Notes: generated by a model not told the origin, from the sequence alone. A stretch of 64,000 nucleotides of DNA from Planococcus maritimus (GCF_001592825.1 NZ_LTZG01000032.1:204501-268500); one strand, 5' to 3'; shown: positions 41,077-49,997, numbered from the stretch's first letter. Numbers and translations are program-made.

Positions 41077-42897
41077 TTAGCCTGCTTCTATATGAGCCAT
41101 CTCGTGCATGCGCAAACGCACCAAAGCTTGTTCGCCTTCGATGCCTTTTAGTTCCGCGGTAAACGACTCGATTGATAAGCCTTGACCTTCCAACAGCTTC
41201 GCCACGTCCGGCTGCTCAAACAGCGCTCGGCTGATGATCACTTCGCCCGCATCTCCTTGGCCTTGCACGCGCGCGGCTAGATTGACGGTACGGCCGAAAT
41301 AATCGAGCCGGTCGTTGGAGTTGACGGCGATGGCCGGTCCGCTGAATAAGCCGACTCTTAATAGCAGTGTATCATGTGTTTGTGCGTTAAACGCATCCAG
41401 TTTTTCTTGAATCGCAAGCGCTGCCCTCACACCGTCTGCGGGTTTTGAGAACACCGCCATGACCGCGTCGCCAATCGTCTTGACGACGCTACCCGAATTT
41501 TGCTTGATGTGTTCGGTCAAAAAGTCGAAATGGCGCCGCACACGTCCGTAGGCATTGGCATCTCCTGACTCCTCGTAAAGCGCGGTCGAGCCTTTGAGAT
41601 CCGTGAACAAGATCGTCACGTGTCCGATGGCGATTTTCTGGCCTGGCGCCAGCACTTCTGATGAAAACAAATCGCGGAATTCCTGCATGGCCGTCACTTT
41701 CGCCGCCGTCACCGTTTCCTTGCTCCAGTCGGCGTATTCGAGCGCTACGACGATGTCTTTTTCGCTGTCATTGACGATGGCAATATCCGCAGTTTCCTGA
41801 GAAGATTCCACCCAGCCGGATGCTGTGTAACAAAACGCACCGGTCTGGCCGATCCGGATTTGGTCATTCAATTGCAGCACGCGCAAGCGCATCGGCGTGT
41901 GTCCTGCGACCGGCTTGAAACTGACCGCTTGCCCTGCCCGGACGATGCGTTGTGCGATGACGTGCGGCGTGATGAGTGGGCTGCCGACGCAATACACTTC
42001 TGCGTAAGCGGTGCGCACGGTCGGATGTACCGAGAAATGCAATTCGACGGACTGGTCGAAATTCGCGTCGTAAGCAACGCCGCACAAGTCGCAATGAAAG
42101 CTTTGCTCGAGTTCCGATAAGCTGCGGTGATTGTCCTTGGACACGCGGCAGTTCGGGCAAATGACGTGCCAACTTAGTTCCAATAAGCCGGTTTTCGTGG
42201 CATAGAGCATGCCCCGCAACACTTCATCCATTGGCATATTCCACAGTTTCGCTAGATTTTTCGGCACGATCTCTGCCGCGTCTTGTTCAGTGCTGTTGTT
42301 GAGGTAATGCTTCAAACGTGCCGCGAATTCTGGGGCGACCGGGTACTTGGTCAATTGCTTGCTTAAGCTTTCGAGTTGTTCGGTATTCACTTTCGGTGCG
42401 CGTTGGTTTGTCCTTGGTGCTTGTTCAATCTGTTGCGGCTGGTAATCGTCCAAAAACGCCATGATTTTCTTCAGCGCCGGCACTCCCGTTGCCTGGATGC
42501 CCACATAGCCGAGCACGTTTTTCGGAGAAAATTCCGCCGTTAGCCGGACTTTCGTGCGCGGCTTTTCGCCTTCGCTTACCTCAAAAAATTCCAGCGTTAA
42601 TATGTAATAATTGAGCGGCCCGTCCAGATATTGCCGTTCGGTCGTGTAATACTCCAGCTCCTGCCATTCAAACGGCAGTGATTTCCACGTCATCGGGACG
42701 ACGCGCATCACTTTCGCCGCCGCTTCCCTGTAAATCAAGCCGGTCGCTTCGGTTTTATTCGGCTGAAACTTCACGGGGAACAAACCGATCGCATCGTTCA
42801 AGCGGTTATTGTCCGCAAGCTGCTCCCACGCCGTCTGTCGGTCGACCGGATATTCTTTTTCAATAGTGTAATGCTTTGATTTCAATGTCATCTTCAC
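41077..42897 (-). CDS. Class III adenylate cyclase with DUF5939 N-terminal part
   Basis: This 606-residue protein has three parts: an SRPBCC-like N-terminus ('YTIEKEYPVDRQTAWEQLADNNRLNDAIG'), a zinc-ribbon-like CPNC...CDLC segment near the middle, and a class III cyclase domain (about 422-600). Metal-binding Asp433 ('FTDLKGST') and Asp477 ('KTIGDAVMA') are present. So are purine-selecting Lys473 and Asp532 and transition-state Asn539 and Arg543. The Lys/Asp pair indicates ATP, hence cAMP. No membrane helices are seen. It lies 29 nt upstream of fliW and 6 nt after a DUF3307 gene. Confidence 0.88.
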   Translation of the reverse strand: MKMTLKSKHYTIEKEYPVDRQTAWEQLADNNRLNDAIGLFPVKFQPNKTEATGLIYREAAAKVMRVVPMTWKSLPFEWQELEYYTTERQYLDGPLNYYILTLEFFEVSEGEKPRTKVRLTAEFSPKNVLGYVGIQATGVPALKKIMAFLDDYQPQQIEQAPRTNQRAPKVNTEQLESLSKQLTKYPVAPEFAARLKHYLNNSTEQDAAEIVPKNLAKLWNMPMDEVLRGMLYATKTGLLELSWHVICPNCRVSKDNHRSLSELEQSFHCDLCGVAYDANFDQSVELHFSVHPTVRTAYAEVYCVGSPLITPHVIAQRIVRAGQAVSFKPVAGHTPMRLRVLQLNDQIRIGQTGAFCYTASGWVESSQETADIAIVNDSEKDIVVALEYADWSKETVTAAKVTAMQEFRDLFSSEVLAPGQKIAIGHVTILFTDLKGSTALYEESGDANAYGRVRRHFDFLTEHIKQNSGSVVKTIGDAVMAVFSKPADGVRAALAIQEKLDAFNAQTHDTLLLRVGLFSGPAIAVNSNDRLDYFGRTVNLAARVQGQGDAGEVIISRALFEQPDVAKLLEGQGLSIESFTAELKGIEGEQALVRLRMHEMAHIEAG

Positions 42898-42903
42898 TCA
42901 CTC

Positions 42904-43248
42904 CTATGTCAACGCAATCGCCAAGGCCAGAAACAAGAGATGGAAAATCTGGTCTGCCACAATTGATAGCCATTTGCTTTCCACCCCTGTCGCCATTTGA
43001 ATGCGCCTGACCCAAAATGCGACAAAGCGCCGCCGGTCGAGCACCACATGACTCACAAAGACGAGCGCAAGCGCCGACAGCGATAAGCCGCCGGCAAATA
43101 ATCCGAACAAAGCGATGACGGCTGTGTACACCGTGACGTGTGCCAGCAGCGGCAGCCATTTGGTCGCTTTGTATTGCGCCATCCACGAAGTCTGCAGCAA
43201 AAAGTCGCCGACTAAATGGCCCAGCAGTAAATAATCGAACATGCTCAT
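42904..43248 (-). CDS. DUF3307 membrane protein
   Basis: This 114-residue protein has three or four hydrophobic helices and the DUF3307 pattern 'LLLGHLVGDFLLQTSWMAQYK' plus 'VSHVVLDRRR'. The function is unknown. It overlaps the HD-GYP stop by 4 nt and precedes the cyclase gene by 6 nt, so the three signalling genes form one unit. Confidence 0.8.
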   Translation of the reverse strand: MSMFDYLLLGHLVGDFLLQTSWMAQYKATKWLPLLAHVTVYTAVIALFGLFAGGLSLSALALVFVSHVVLDRRRFVAFWVRRIQMATGVESKWLSIVADQIFHLLFLALAIALT

Positions 43249-44390
43249 ATTTGGTATCTCCGCTCTGTTTTATACGTGCTTAAATCGTAATCGCATTCTT
43301 CCAAGATGGCGATCATCGCATCGACCGCCGCTTCATCAAACAAGCCTCCTCGGCAGCGCACGAGTTCTGCGGCGCCTTGTTGCGGAGTGAAGCCATTGCT
43401 ATAAGAACGCACCGTCGTCATCGCATCAAAGGTATCGGCGACGCTGACAATGCGCGCAAACAAGGGAATCTCATCGCCCACAAGCCCTTCTGGATAGCCG
43501 CTGCCATCTAAGCGTTCGTGATGGGATTTTGCTGTCGCCACCGCTTGCTCCATCGCGCGCCTCGGCTCCATGTTCCCGAGAATGCCCGCGCCGATTAAGG
43601 TATGCTGCTGGATGGTGCTGTATTCTTCTTGCGTCAAACGCCCGGGCTTTTGCAGCAAATCGTCGCGAATGCCAATTTTCCCGATATCGTGCAGCAGCGC
43701 CGCTTTATACAATTCTTCGCATTCATTTAAAGGCAGCCCCATTTTCTGGGCGATCCATAAGGAATAATTCGCGACGCGCCCCGAATGCCCGGATGTGTAA
43801 GGATCGCGTGCATCAAGCACGGTCGCGAGGGTGCGGATCATGCTGAGGAGCATGCGGTTGAGCTCATCGTACATTTGGCTATTGTGGAGCGCGAGCGCGG
43901 ATTGATGCGCCAGCGCTTCCGCCAAGCGCAGATCCTGTTCGGTGAACCACTCGCCCCCTCGCTTATTGAGCAATTGCAGCGAGCCGAGCTGGTTGTTTTT
44001 GATAATCAATGGCACTGTCATTAAGGAACTTGTGTGGAATCCGCTCTCCTGATCGATGCGTTCGTTCCAGTCGGCATGCGTCGAGACATCCCCGATTCGT
44101 TCCGCCTGGCCGGTCTCCAATACTTTCCAGACGATGCCTTGCCCTTTTGGCATGGTCACATCAAGAATCTCCGCGGCGGCTGGGCCGAATGCAGAAACGG
44201 CCTGCAATTCCTGCCCCTCTGCATCCACGACCCACAAAGTGCCCGCTTCCGCGCCAATCACGTGCATCATCTGCTGGAGGATATGGTCGAATACTTTATC
44301 CAGTTCGAGATGGGAATTGAGGTCTTTCGCAGCATCCCATAATGCCATCAGCTCCTGGATACGTTGTTCCAATTGTTGTATGTCGTTCAT
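43245..44390 (-). CDS. GAF-HD-GYP domain protein, probable c-di-GMP phosphodiesterase
   Basis: This 381-residue protein has a GAF domain (about residues 25-170) and an HD-GYP domain (about 185-370). The metal ligand HD is at 234-235 ('LLHDIGKIG') and the signature is 'HHERLDGSGYP' at 290-300. All visible catalytic motifs are intact, so it should degrade c-di-GMP to pGpG/GMP in response to a GAF ligand. It follows a sigma-D promoter, so it is made with late flagellar genes. Confidence 0.92.
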   Translation of the reverse strand: MNDIQQLEQRIQELMALWDAAKDLNSHLELDKVFDHILQQMMHVIGAEAGTLWVVDAEGQELQAVSAFGPAAAEILDVTMPKGQGIVWKVLETGQAERIGDVSTHADWNERIDQESGFHTSSLMTVPLIIKNNQLGSLQLLNKRGGEWFTEQDLRLAEALAHQSALALHNSQMYDELNRMLLSMIRTLATVLDARDPYTSGHSGRVANYSLWIAQKMGLPLNECEELYKAALLHDIGKIGIRDDLLQKPGRLTQEEYSTIQQHTLIGAGILGNMEPRRAMEQAVATAKSHHERLDGSGYPEGLVGDEIPLFARIVSVADTFDAMTTVRSYSNGFTPQQGAAELVRCRGGLFDEAAVDAMIAILEECDYDLSTYKTERRYQI

Positions 44391-44548
44391 GAATGGCCTC
44401 CGCTATTTTTACTTTGAAGTCGAGATGAATTGCTTACTTTTAAGATAGCTGATGATGACACAAGAGACAATGCGTCTCCGCGTTTGCAGCAACATCATGG
44501 TGCCCAGAAGATGCAGTAACATGTGCGTTCATTCAGCCTTCTCTTTTA

Positions 44549-44575
44549 TTATCGGCCATTTTGCCAAAAAATTTA
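44549..44575 (-). promoter_or_regulatory. Sigma-D promoter before the HD-GYP gene
   Basis: The minus strand reads TAAA, 15 nt, GCCGATAA. It is about 159 nt upstream of the HD-GYP start, with nothing else between. The intergenic distances downstream would allow it to drive HD-GYP, DUF3307, cyclase, fliW and csrA. Confidence 0.85.
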
Positions 44576-44587
44576 CTAAAATTGCGT

Positions 44588-44615
44588 AAAAAAACCGGAC
44601 CTGTAAGAGGCCCGG
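44588..44615 (-). terminator. Terminator after the RsbR-like gene
   Basis: On the minus strand CCGGGCC and GGTCCGG arms (one G-U pair) are followed by a TTTTTTT run. Confidence 0.8.
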
Positions 44616-44627
44616 CCGTTCGTATTG

Positions 44628-45458
44628 TTATGCTTCGATTTTTTCCAAGCTTTCCAGCGCTTGTTTGACGGTGGCATAAGCATCCGCCGTGGCCAATTGA
44701 ATGCCTGAGCGGACGATGGTCTGCACCAAGTCCGGACGCAAGCCTGCCACGACGACGTGAATGCCCATTAAGCTGAATGTGCTGCCGATATGGTGGATCG
44801 CTTCTGCGGTTTGGTCGTCGATCGTCAAGACGCCCGAGAAATCGGTGATGACGTGATAGACGTCCATCTCTGCAATGCGCGGGATGACGTTCGTCAAAAT
44901 GTGATTGACGCGGTAGCTGTCGAGATAGCCGATGAGCGGCAAAACGACGACATCGTCAGCGACCGGGACGATCGGTGCCGACAAAGAGATCATCTCGCTT
45001 TGCATTTCCGCTTCGAATTTTTCCTGCAGCCGCTCAAACGCAAAGAAGGTCTCGTTCAAGCTGACATCGAGCAAGGTATTGATGCGTTTGATGACCCGTG
45101 CATTTTCTTCCAGGCCAAGCCCAAACTTCACGCTCAACTCCGTGAACAACTCTGCCATGACGACGCGCGTCGGCGGATAACGCACGACGATCTCAGAAAT
45201 CTTGCCGCCGGATGTAATTTGCATTTCGGCATTTTTCTTGCTCCACTCGATTAACGCATCCGGCACGTCCAGGTCGGCTTCGTTGCCAAGGGTTGCCCCG
45301 AGATGGCCCAGCAATTCTTCGTACATTTCAACCGCCCGTAAGCTTTCCGCTTCCGGGATGTCCTGGTCGATTTTCGCAAGCACCCGGTCGACTACTTGTT
45401 CAGCGAGCGTCCGAGGGCTCGCTGTGATATATCCGCAAAACTCCGTAAATGAAGACAT
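44628..45458 (-). CDS. RsbR-like STAS domain protein
   Basis: This 276-residue protein has an N-terminal globin-like helical sensor part and a C-terminal STAS domain ('VLPLIGYLDSYRVNHILTNVIPRIAEMDVYHVITDFSGVLTIDDQTAEAI'). Thr/Asp around 'TIDDQT' resembles the phosphorylation region of RsbR paralogues in stressosomes. The ATG at 45458 with AGGTGG is chosen over a TTG at 45479. It is alone, without rsbS/rsbT beside it, so it probably acts with stressosome genes elsewhere. Confidence 0.82.
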   Translation of the reverse strand: MSSFTEFCGYITASPRTLAEQVVDRVLAKIDQDIPEAESLRAVEMYEELLGHLGATLGNEADLDVPDALIEWSKKNAEMQITSGGKISEIVVRYPPTRVVMAELFTELSVKFGLGLEENARVIKRINTLLDVSLNETFFAFERLQEKFEAEMQSEMISLSAPIVPVADDVVVLPLIGYLDSYRVNHILTNVIPRIAEMDVYHVITDFSGVLTIDDQTAEAIHHIGSTFSLMGIHVVVAGLRPDLVQTIVRSGIQLATADAYATVKQALESLEKIEA

Positions 45459-45564
45459 TCCGCCTGCCACCTTTTCCAATGAATTGCCCTCAGTATACCA
45501 TTTTGTATAAGGCTAGGCACGCCGATATGACTATGGAAACGACAATGACATACTCCTGTAACAA

Positions 45565-45597
45565 AGCCCCGCCTTATATTTCAGGCGGGGCTTTCAT
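45565..45597. terminator. Terminator after the DinB gene
   Basis: AAAGCCCCGCC and GGCGGGGCTTT arms with an AT-rich loop lie just after the stop codon of the DinB gene. Confidence 0.8.
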
Positions 45598-45601
45598 CTA
45601 C

Positions 45602-46063
45602 TTATTGAATCTTGGTCGTTCTGCGGATCGCGCTCATCGTCCCGAGGTGGAGCGCATCGTGTGAAATCATGAATGCCAGCACTTCACCGAGCGTCTCCAT
45701 GCCGATAAACGGCTCGAGCAATTTGCTGTCGAGCTTACCGGCTGTGATGTGTTCAATCTGGTCGGGCTGGTCGCGCAGCACTTGCTTGAGCTCTTCTAGT
45801 GAAGGCACCTCGCCTTCCCAGTTTTGCGGCGATGTGCCGCTTGCGAATAGTTCTTTATAGCGTTCCGGCAAAAACGGTGTTGTGTCGAGCGATTTCGAAA
45901 CGAAGCTGTCGATTCCCGTAACCAAATGGCCGGCATTCCAACGGATGGAATTGCGGAACGGTGCCGGCATTTGGTCCGCCTCTTCTTCACTCGTCTTGTC
46001 CAGCAGCTTGATAATCATGCTGCGCCAAGTTTTCCATTGGCGAAACATTATCTCTTCATTCAT
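45602..46063 (-). CDS. DinB-like family protein (YfiT/DinB superfamily)
   Basis: This 153-residue four-helix-bundle protein has the three spaced histidines of the DinB metal site: 'WNAGHLVTGI', 'ISHDALHLG'. Members often act as thiol-dependent transferases (bacillithiol S-transferase type) or are uncharacterised. It is a single gene with its own terminator and shows no link to the flagellar genes. Confidence 0.8.
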   Translation of the reverse strand: MNEEIMFRQWKTWRSMIIKLLDKTSEEEADQMPAPFRNSIRWNAGHLVTGIDSFVSKSLDTTPFLPERYKELFASGTSPQNWEGEVPSLEELKQVLRDQPDQIEHITAGKLDSKLLEPFIGMETLGEVLAFMISHDALHLGTMSAIRRTTKIQ

Positions 46064-46222
46064 CCTATCGCCTCCTGAAATGTGAATAGGCTCATTTTAG
46101 CGTTTTCATGGCGGGCTAAGCAACGCTTTCGATTCAGGTTTTCCGGCTACATCAGAAAGCTAACCATTTTTTGGTAGATACTTTGCTTTTTCCACCTAAA
46201 ATACCGTTCTTGCACAAATTAC

Positions 46223-46250
46223 TTGTGAATTAAGTCACATCGGATATACT
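46223..46250 (+). promoter_or_regulatory. Sigma-A-type promoter of the EAL gene
   Basis: TTGTGA and TATACT at a 16-bp spacing lie 33 nt upstream of the EAL start codon. Confidence 0.6.
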
Positions 46251-46282
46251 TTAATTACCACATCAAAAAAGGGGGAGTATGA

Positions 46283-47284
46283 TTGAACTGTAATAATTGT
46301 TCAGTCTCCACATTGTCATTTGATATTCGCCTCAGCGGTGAATTGAACCAATCCATTATCCCAATTGCCATAGATCACTTAGAGCGCCAGGGGCTTGAGG
46401 TGTCTTTGAAAGATTATCGGCTGCGCCTGGATGAGTTCGGGGCCCGTGAATTTTTGAGTTTTTGCGAAGATTTGCTGGAAACTGAGTCCGCGGAATTCCG
46501 CATCAACCAGGAAAGCTATCAGCCAATCACGAATATGCGCCACGTGTTCGACATGGAATGGATCGATGAAGTCATTCAAAACGAGCGCATCGTATCCCAT
46601 TACCAGCCGATTGTCGACGCAGAACGCAATGTTTTCGCCTATGAGATGCTCGCTCGCTTCCACGATGCCGACGGGCAAGTTATTTATCCGGACACGATCT
46701 TTCCCGCTGCGAAAAGCCGCGGCCGCCTGTACGCGCTCGACCGCGTCTGCCGCATGACCGCTGTCCGGGCAGCCGGCCAATTGTCCGACGAAAAAGCATT
46801 CATCAATTTCATCCCGACCTCGATTTATTCGCCGGAATTTTGCCTGCGTTCGACCATTGAACTGGCCCAGCAAACTGGCGTCGACCCGAACCAATTGGTA
46901 TTTGAAGTCGTGGAATCCGAGAAAGTCGACGATTTGGAGCATTTGAAGCGCATTCTCGGCTATTACAAGTCAAGAGGTTTCCAATACGCGCTTGACGATG
47001 TCGGCGAAGGCTATAGCACCGCCGAAGTGCTCGATGAACTAAAGCCGCATTTCATGAAACTCGATATGCAATACGTGTTCGGCGTCGCTCAAGACGCTGA
47101 CAAACAGCTGGTTGCAAAAAGCTTCTTGGATAAAGCCCGCGCTGCCGGCTCTACGCCGCTTGCAGAGGGCATCGAAACCGAAGAAGATTTCCAATGGCTA
47201 AAAGCACAAGGCTACGAATTGTTCCAAGGCTATTATTTTGGCAAACCCGCCGCAGCCCCGCTTACCGCTAAAGCTGTATCATAA
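46283..47284 (+). CDS. EAL domain protein, probable c-di-GMP phosphodiesterase
   Basis: This 333-residue protein has a short N-terminal region (about 1-90, with a NCNNC Cys pair) and an EAL domain. All the usual catalytic positions can be placed: Glu121 in 'YEMLAR' (EML for EAL), Asn175, Glu208, Asp238-Asp239 in 'LDDVGEG', Lys259, Glu295 in 'AEGIET' and Gln315 in 'FQGYYFGKP'. It should linearise c-di-GMP. The start is TTG at 46283 behind GGGGGAG; the nearby ATG at 46279 hits a stop at once. Confidence 0.9.
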   Translation: MNCNNCSVSTLSFDIRLSGELNQSIIPIAIDHLERQGLEVSLKDYRLRLDEFGAREFLSFCEDLLETESAEFRINQESYQPITNMRHVFDMEWIDEVIQNERIVSHYQPIVDAERNVFAYEMLARFHDADGQVIYPDTIFPAAKSRGRLYALDRVCRMTAVRAAGQLSDEKAFINFIPTSIYSPEFCLRSTIELAQQTGVDPNQLVFEVVESEKVDDLEHLKRILGYYKSRGFQYALDDVGEGYSTAEVLDELKPHFMKLDMQYVFGVAQDADKQLVAKSFLDKARAAGSTPLAEGIETEEDFQWLKAQGYELFQGYYFGKPAAAPLTAKAVS

Positions 47285-47287
47285 ATT

Positions 47288-47325
47288 AGAAAGAGGAAGA
47301 GACCTATGCGTCTCTTCCTCTTTTT
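47288..47325. terminator. Bidirectional terminator between the EAL and GNAT genes
   Basis: AGAGGAAGAGAC and GTCTCTTCCTCT form a perfect 12-bp stem followed by TTTTTTA, placed between convergent genes. Confidence 0.9.
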
Positions 47326-47858
47326 TAGGATGAAAATTCATCCGCATATTGGATCACACCGCTCACATTCGCCAAGGCGCCCGGCACCAATTCGATCGCC
47401 ATAAACGCTTCTTCGGGAACCTCAAACGGCGCACGGATATTCCAGCGGCTCGCTCGTTCGAAGCCAAATTTCGGATAGTACGCTGGGTGGCCCAGCACGA
47501 TCACGGAAGAAAAGCCCAGCTGTTTAGCACGCTTGAGTGAAGCGTTGATCAATGCGCTTCCGATACCCTTTCCTTGGTGTTCCGGCAACACTGAAACAGG
47601 CGCAAGCGCCAAGGTATCGAACGCCTTTTGTCCACCTAGAATTTGTGCTTTTGTCAACATAATATGGCCAAGTAATTCGCCATTTGAGCGTTTGGCGGTC
47701 AATGACAATTCCCTTACGTAAGCCTTGCTGGTTCTTAGACGTTTTACTAGCTGATGCTCCGTCTGATCGCTAAGCTCCTCACCAGCAAAGGCTTGCCGGA
47801 TAAGTGCTTCTACTGCTTCAAATTCCGATGCTTGCTCTTGATCGATGATTAGTTCCAT
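47325..47858 (-). CDS. GNAT family N-acetyltransferase (YhbS-like)
   Basis: This 177-residue protein has the acetyl-CoA motif 'LPEHQGKGIGSALINASLKRAKQLGFSSVIVLGHPAYYPKFGFERA'. This is the YhbS-type arrangement in which the 'GHPAYYPKFGF' segment follows the Q/RxxGxG/A loop. The acceptor is unknown. It is monocistronic. Confidence 0.85.
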   Translation of the reverse strand: MELIIDQEQASEFEAVEALIRQAFAGEELSDQTEHQLVKRLRTSKAYVRELSLTAKRSNGELLGHIMLTKAQILGGQKAFDTLALAPVSVLPEHQGKGIGSALINASLKRAKQLGFSSVIVLGHPAYYPKFGFERASRWNIRAPFEVPEEAFMAIELVPGALANVSGVIQYADEFSS

Positions 47859-47944
47859 TCTACTTCACCTACTCTAAACTTATTGTTGGTTGGCAATGGC
47901 CCTTTGTCTTGTAGCAGTTAGAAGAGCACAAAGAGCCGTACGCT

Positions 47945-49051
47945 TTATTCCTGCTTGTCCACAGGCATGGTTTTAATATGCAAATCACGCTGAGGGAACG
48001 GGATTTCGATTCCCTGTTCGGCAAACAGCTGGTTAATGCGGAAGTTCAAGGCGCTTTTCGTGACGATCACTTGGTTTGAGTTGTCGATCCACACCATCAG
48101 CTCAAAATCGAGCGACGACTCGCCGAATGCCGCAAAATTAACAAACGGCTCCGGGTCTAATAAGACGACACCGCCCGCTTGCTGTTCTTCTTGCGCCGCC
48201 TGCAGCAGCACTCGCTTCACTTTTTCAGCATCCGTTCCGTAAGCAACCCCAACCGGTACCACCAGCCGCATGCGCGGGTCGCCATACGACCGGTTGACGA
48301 CTTGCTCCTCGAGGAAATACGAGTTCGGGACGATGACGTGTTCATTGTGAATCGTCTTGATGACGGTCGAACGCATTGAAATCTTGTCGACATCGCCGAT
48401 CAAGTCGTCGATGATGACCCGGTCACCGACTTTAATCGGCCGCTCGAACAGCAAGATAATCCCGGAAATAAAGTTCGAGGCGATGTTTTGTAAACCAAAG
48501 CCGATCCCGACCCCTACGACTCCCGCAAACACCGTCAAGGCACTCAAATCCAAACCGACCGTCGTTAAGCTGATCAGAATCGCAATCGCCATGACCGTAT
48601 AATGGAACATTCGGTCAAAAGTATAGCTCATGCCCCGGTCCAAATGATAACGCTGATAGACGTTCGGCAAAATATAACGCGTGATGATTTTTGACGCCCG
48701 GTTAGCAAGCGACACGATCAAGACGACCAGAATCAGCAAAAATGCCGTGATTTCAACATTGCCGATTTCAAACAACCGGTCGAACATCCATCCCGAATTG
48801 GAAAAGTAAAAGATCATGAACAATAAAATCCCGTAAGTCGTCGCCCAGTTCAATAAGCTTGTGAGGATCGGGTCAACATAGCGGAACAAGCGATTTTTGC
48901 TCAAGCGCTTGGAAATCGCCAGCACTACAGCCCTCACCAAGAAAATACAGGCCACGTAAAATAAAAACACCAACACTTCGGTCCACTCGATTTGCTCGAA
49001 CACATCATACCAGCGCTCCGTCAGCTCTTCTGGTTGTATCGACAATAGCAT
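47945..49051 (-). CDS. MscS-type mechanosensitive channel
   Basis: This 368-residue protein has four or five membrane helices, the pore helix 'AGVVGVGIGFGLQNIASNFISGIILLFERPIKVGD' and a beta domain ('IIDDLIGDVDKISMRSTVIKTIHNEHVIVPNS'). It should release solutes under hypo-osmotic stress. It lies 33 nt downstream of the thioesterase gene, so the two could share a transcript. Confidence 0.9.
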   Translation of the reverse strand: MLLSIQPEELTERWYDVFEQIEWTEVLVFLFYVACIFLVRAVVLAISKRLSKNRLFRYVDPILTSLLNWATTYGILLFMIFYFSNSGWMFDRLFEIGNVEITAFLLILVVLIVSLANRASKIITRYILPNVYQRYHLDRGMSYTFDRMFHYTVMAIAILISLTTVGLDLSALTVFAGVVGVGIGFGLQNIASNFISGIILLFERPIKVGDRVIIDDLIGDVDKISMRSTVIKTIHNEHVIVPNSYFLEEQVVNRSYGDPRMRLVVPVGVAYGTDAEKVKRVLLQAAQEEQQAGGVVLLDPEPFVNFAAFGESSLDFELMVWIDNSNQVIVTKSALNFRINQLFAEQGIEIPFPQRDLHIKTMPVDKQE

Positions 49052-49084
49052 ATCGCCACCTCCTTTCTGCTTTCAGTCGTACAG

Positions 49085-49537
49085 TCAATCCTCTTCGTCC
49101 CCGACAAAATACTGGTCTTTGCGGTAAGACACCCCGTCGACCGTTGCAATGATGTCTTCTCCGCGCAGCACATCGACGCGGTAAAAGCCGACGCGGAAAT
49201 TGCGCTTCGTCTCAACGGCACGTGCCGTCAACACATCTCCTGGCCTTGCCGCCTGGATAAATTGCGCAGTCGTCGACAAGCCGACCGACGCTTTACCGTG
49301 GGCATTGCTTGCGACCGATAACACATGGTCCGCGAGCGCATAAATGACTGCGCCGTGCGCCGTTCCGTAAGCATTGACCATATGTTCCTGCACGATGAGC
49401 TCCGCTTCAGCCACCGTTTCTTCAAACTTTGTTAAACGGATGCCGAGCGACTGGGCATACGGATCGTTTGCCACTTTATCGCGGATTTCTGCGTAATGCT
49501 GTTGGTGAAGCGCTTGTTCATCGATTCGCTTCGACAT
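49085..49537 (-). CDS. PaaI-type hotdog thioesterase
   Basis: This 150-residue protein has the hotdog-fold block 'NAYGTAHGAVIYALADHVLSVASNAHGKASVGLSTTAQFIQAARPGDVLTARAVE', typical of PaaI/YbgC-like acyl-CoA thioesterases. The acyl substrate is unknown. It overlaps the end of the HIT gene by 20 nt. Confidence 0.85.
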   Translation of the reverse strand: MSKRIDEQALHQQHYAEIRDKVANDPYAQSLGIRLTKFEETVAEAELIVQEHMVNAYGTAHGAVIYALADHVLSVASNAHGKASVGLSTTAQFIQAARPGDVLTARAVETKRNFRVGFYRVDVLRGEDIIATVDGVSYRKDQYFVGDEED

Positions 49538-49997
49538 AAGAGCCTCCTGTTGGTGATGTCGTTAGCTGCGCTGCAACGGCCTCCGCCAAGTTCGTGCGCG
49601 TGTCAGCCAATCGTTCTTTCAGCGCTTCATTGTCCCAGTCCTCTTCTGTATAAAAACTCGCGAACGGCTGATGTTTTTCTCTCGGCACGATGTGCAAATG
49701 AAAATGCGTCAACTCATCAGGCCCTCCGCCGTTTTGCGTTTGCGTGATGCCAAATGGCGCGTACAGTTCACGGATGGTCCGGCTCATCAATTGCGAAGCT
49801 TGCAAAATGGCCATCGCCGTTTCGTCATCCATGTCATCGATGAAACGGGAATGCTTTTTGGGCAAAACGAGTACATGCCCTTCGTTGAATGGATCATGGT
49901 CTAAAAAACACGCCACCTGGTCGTTTTCATAAACCATGTGCACCGGCAGCTCGCCATTTGCCAGGCGGCAGCCCAAACAATTTGTTTCTCCACTCAT
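49518..49997 (-). CDS. HIT family nucleotide hydrolase/transferase
   Basis: This 159-residue protein has the HIT motif 'HFHLHIVPR', the upstream 'FNEGHVLVLPKKH' and an N-terminal CxxC pair ('NCLGC'). HIT proteins hydrolyse AMP-linked substrates. The ATG at 49997 with AAAGGGTGGG upstream is used rather than the GTG at 50006. Confidence 0.88.
   Translation of the reverse strand: MSGETNCLGCRLANGELPVHMVYENDQVACFLDHDPFNEGHVLVLPKKHSRFIDDMDDETAMAILQASQLMSRTIRELYAPFGITQTQNGGGPDELTHFHLHIVPREKHQPFASFYTEEDWDNEALKERLADTRTNLAEAVAAQLTTSPTGGSYVEANR

Noticed and set aside
43245..46063. Stressosome cluster
   Set aside because: Only one RsbR-like gene is present; rsbS, rsbT and rsbX are not in the window.
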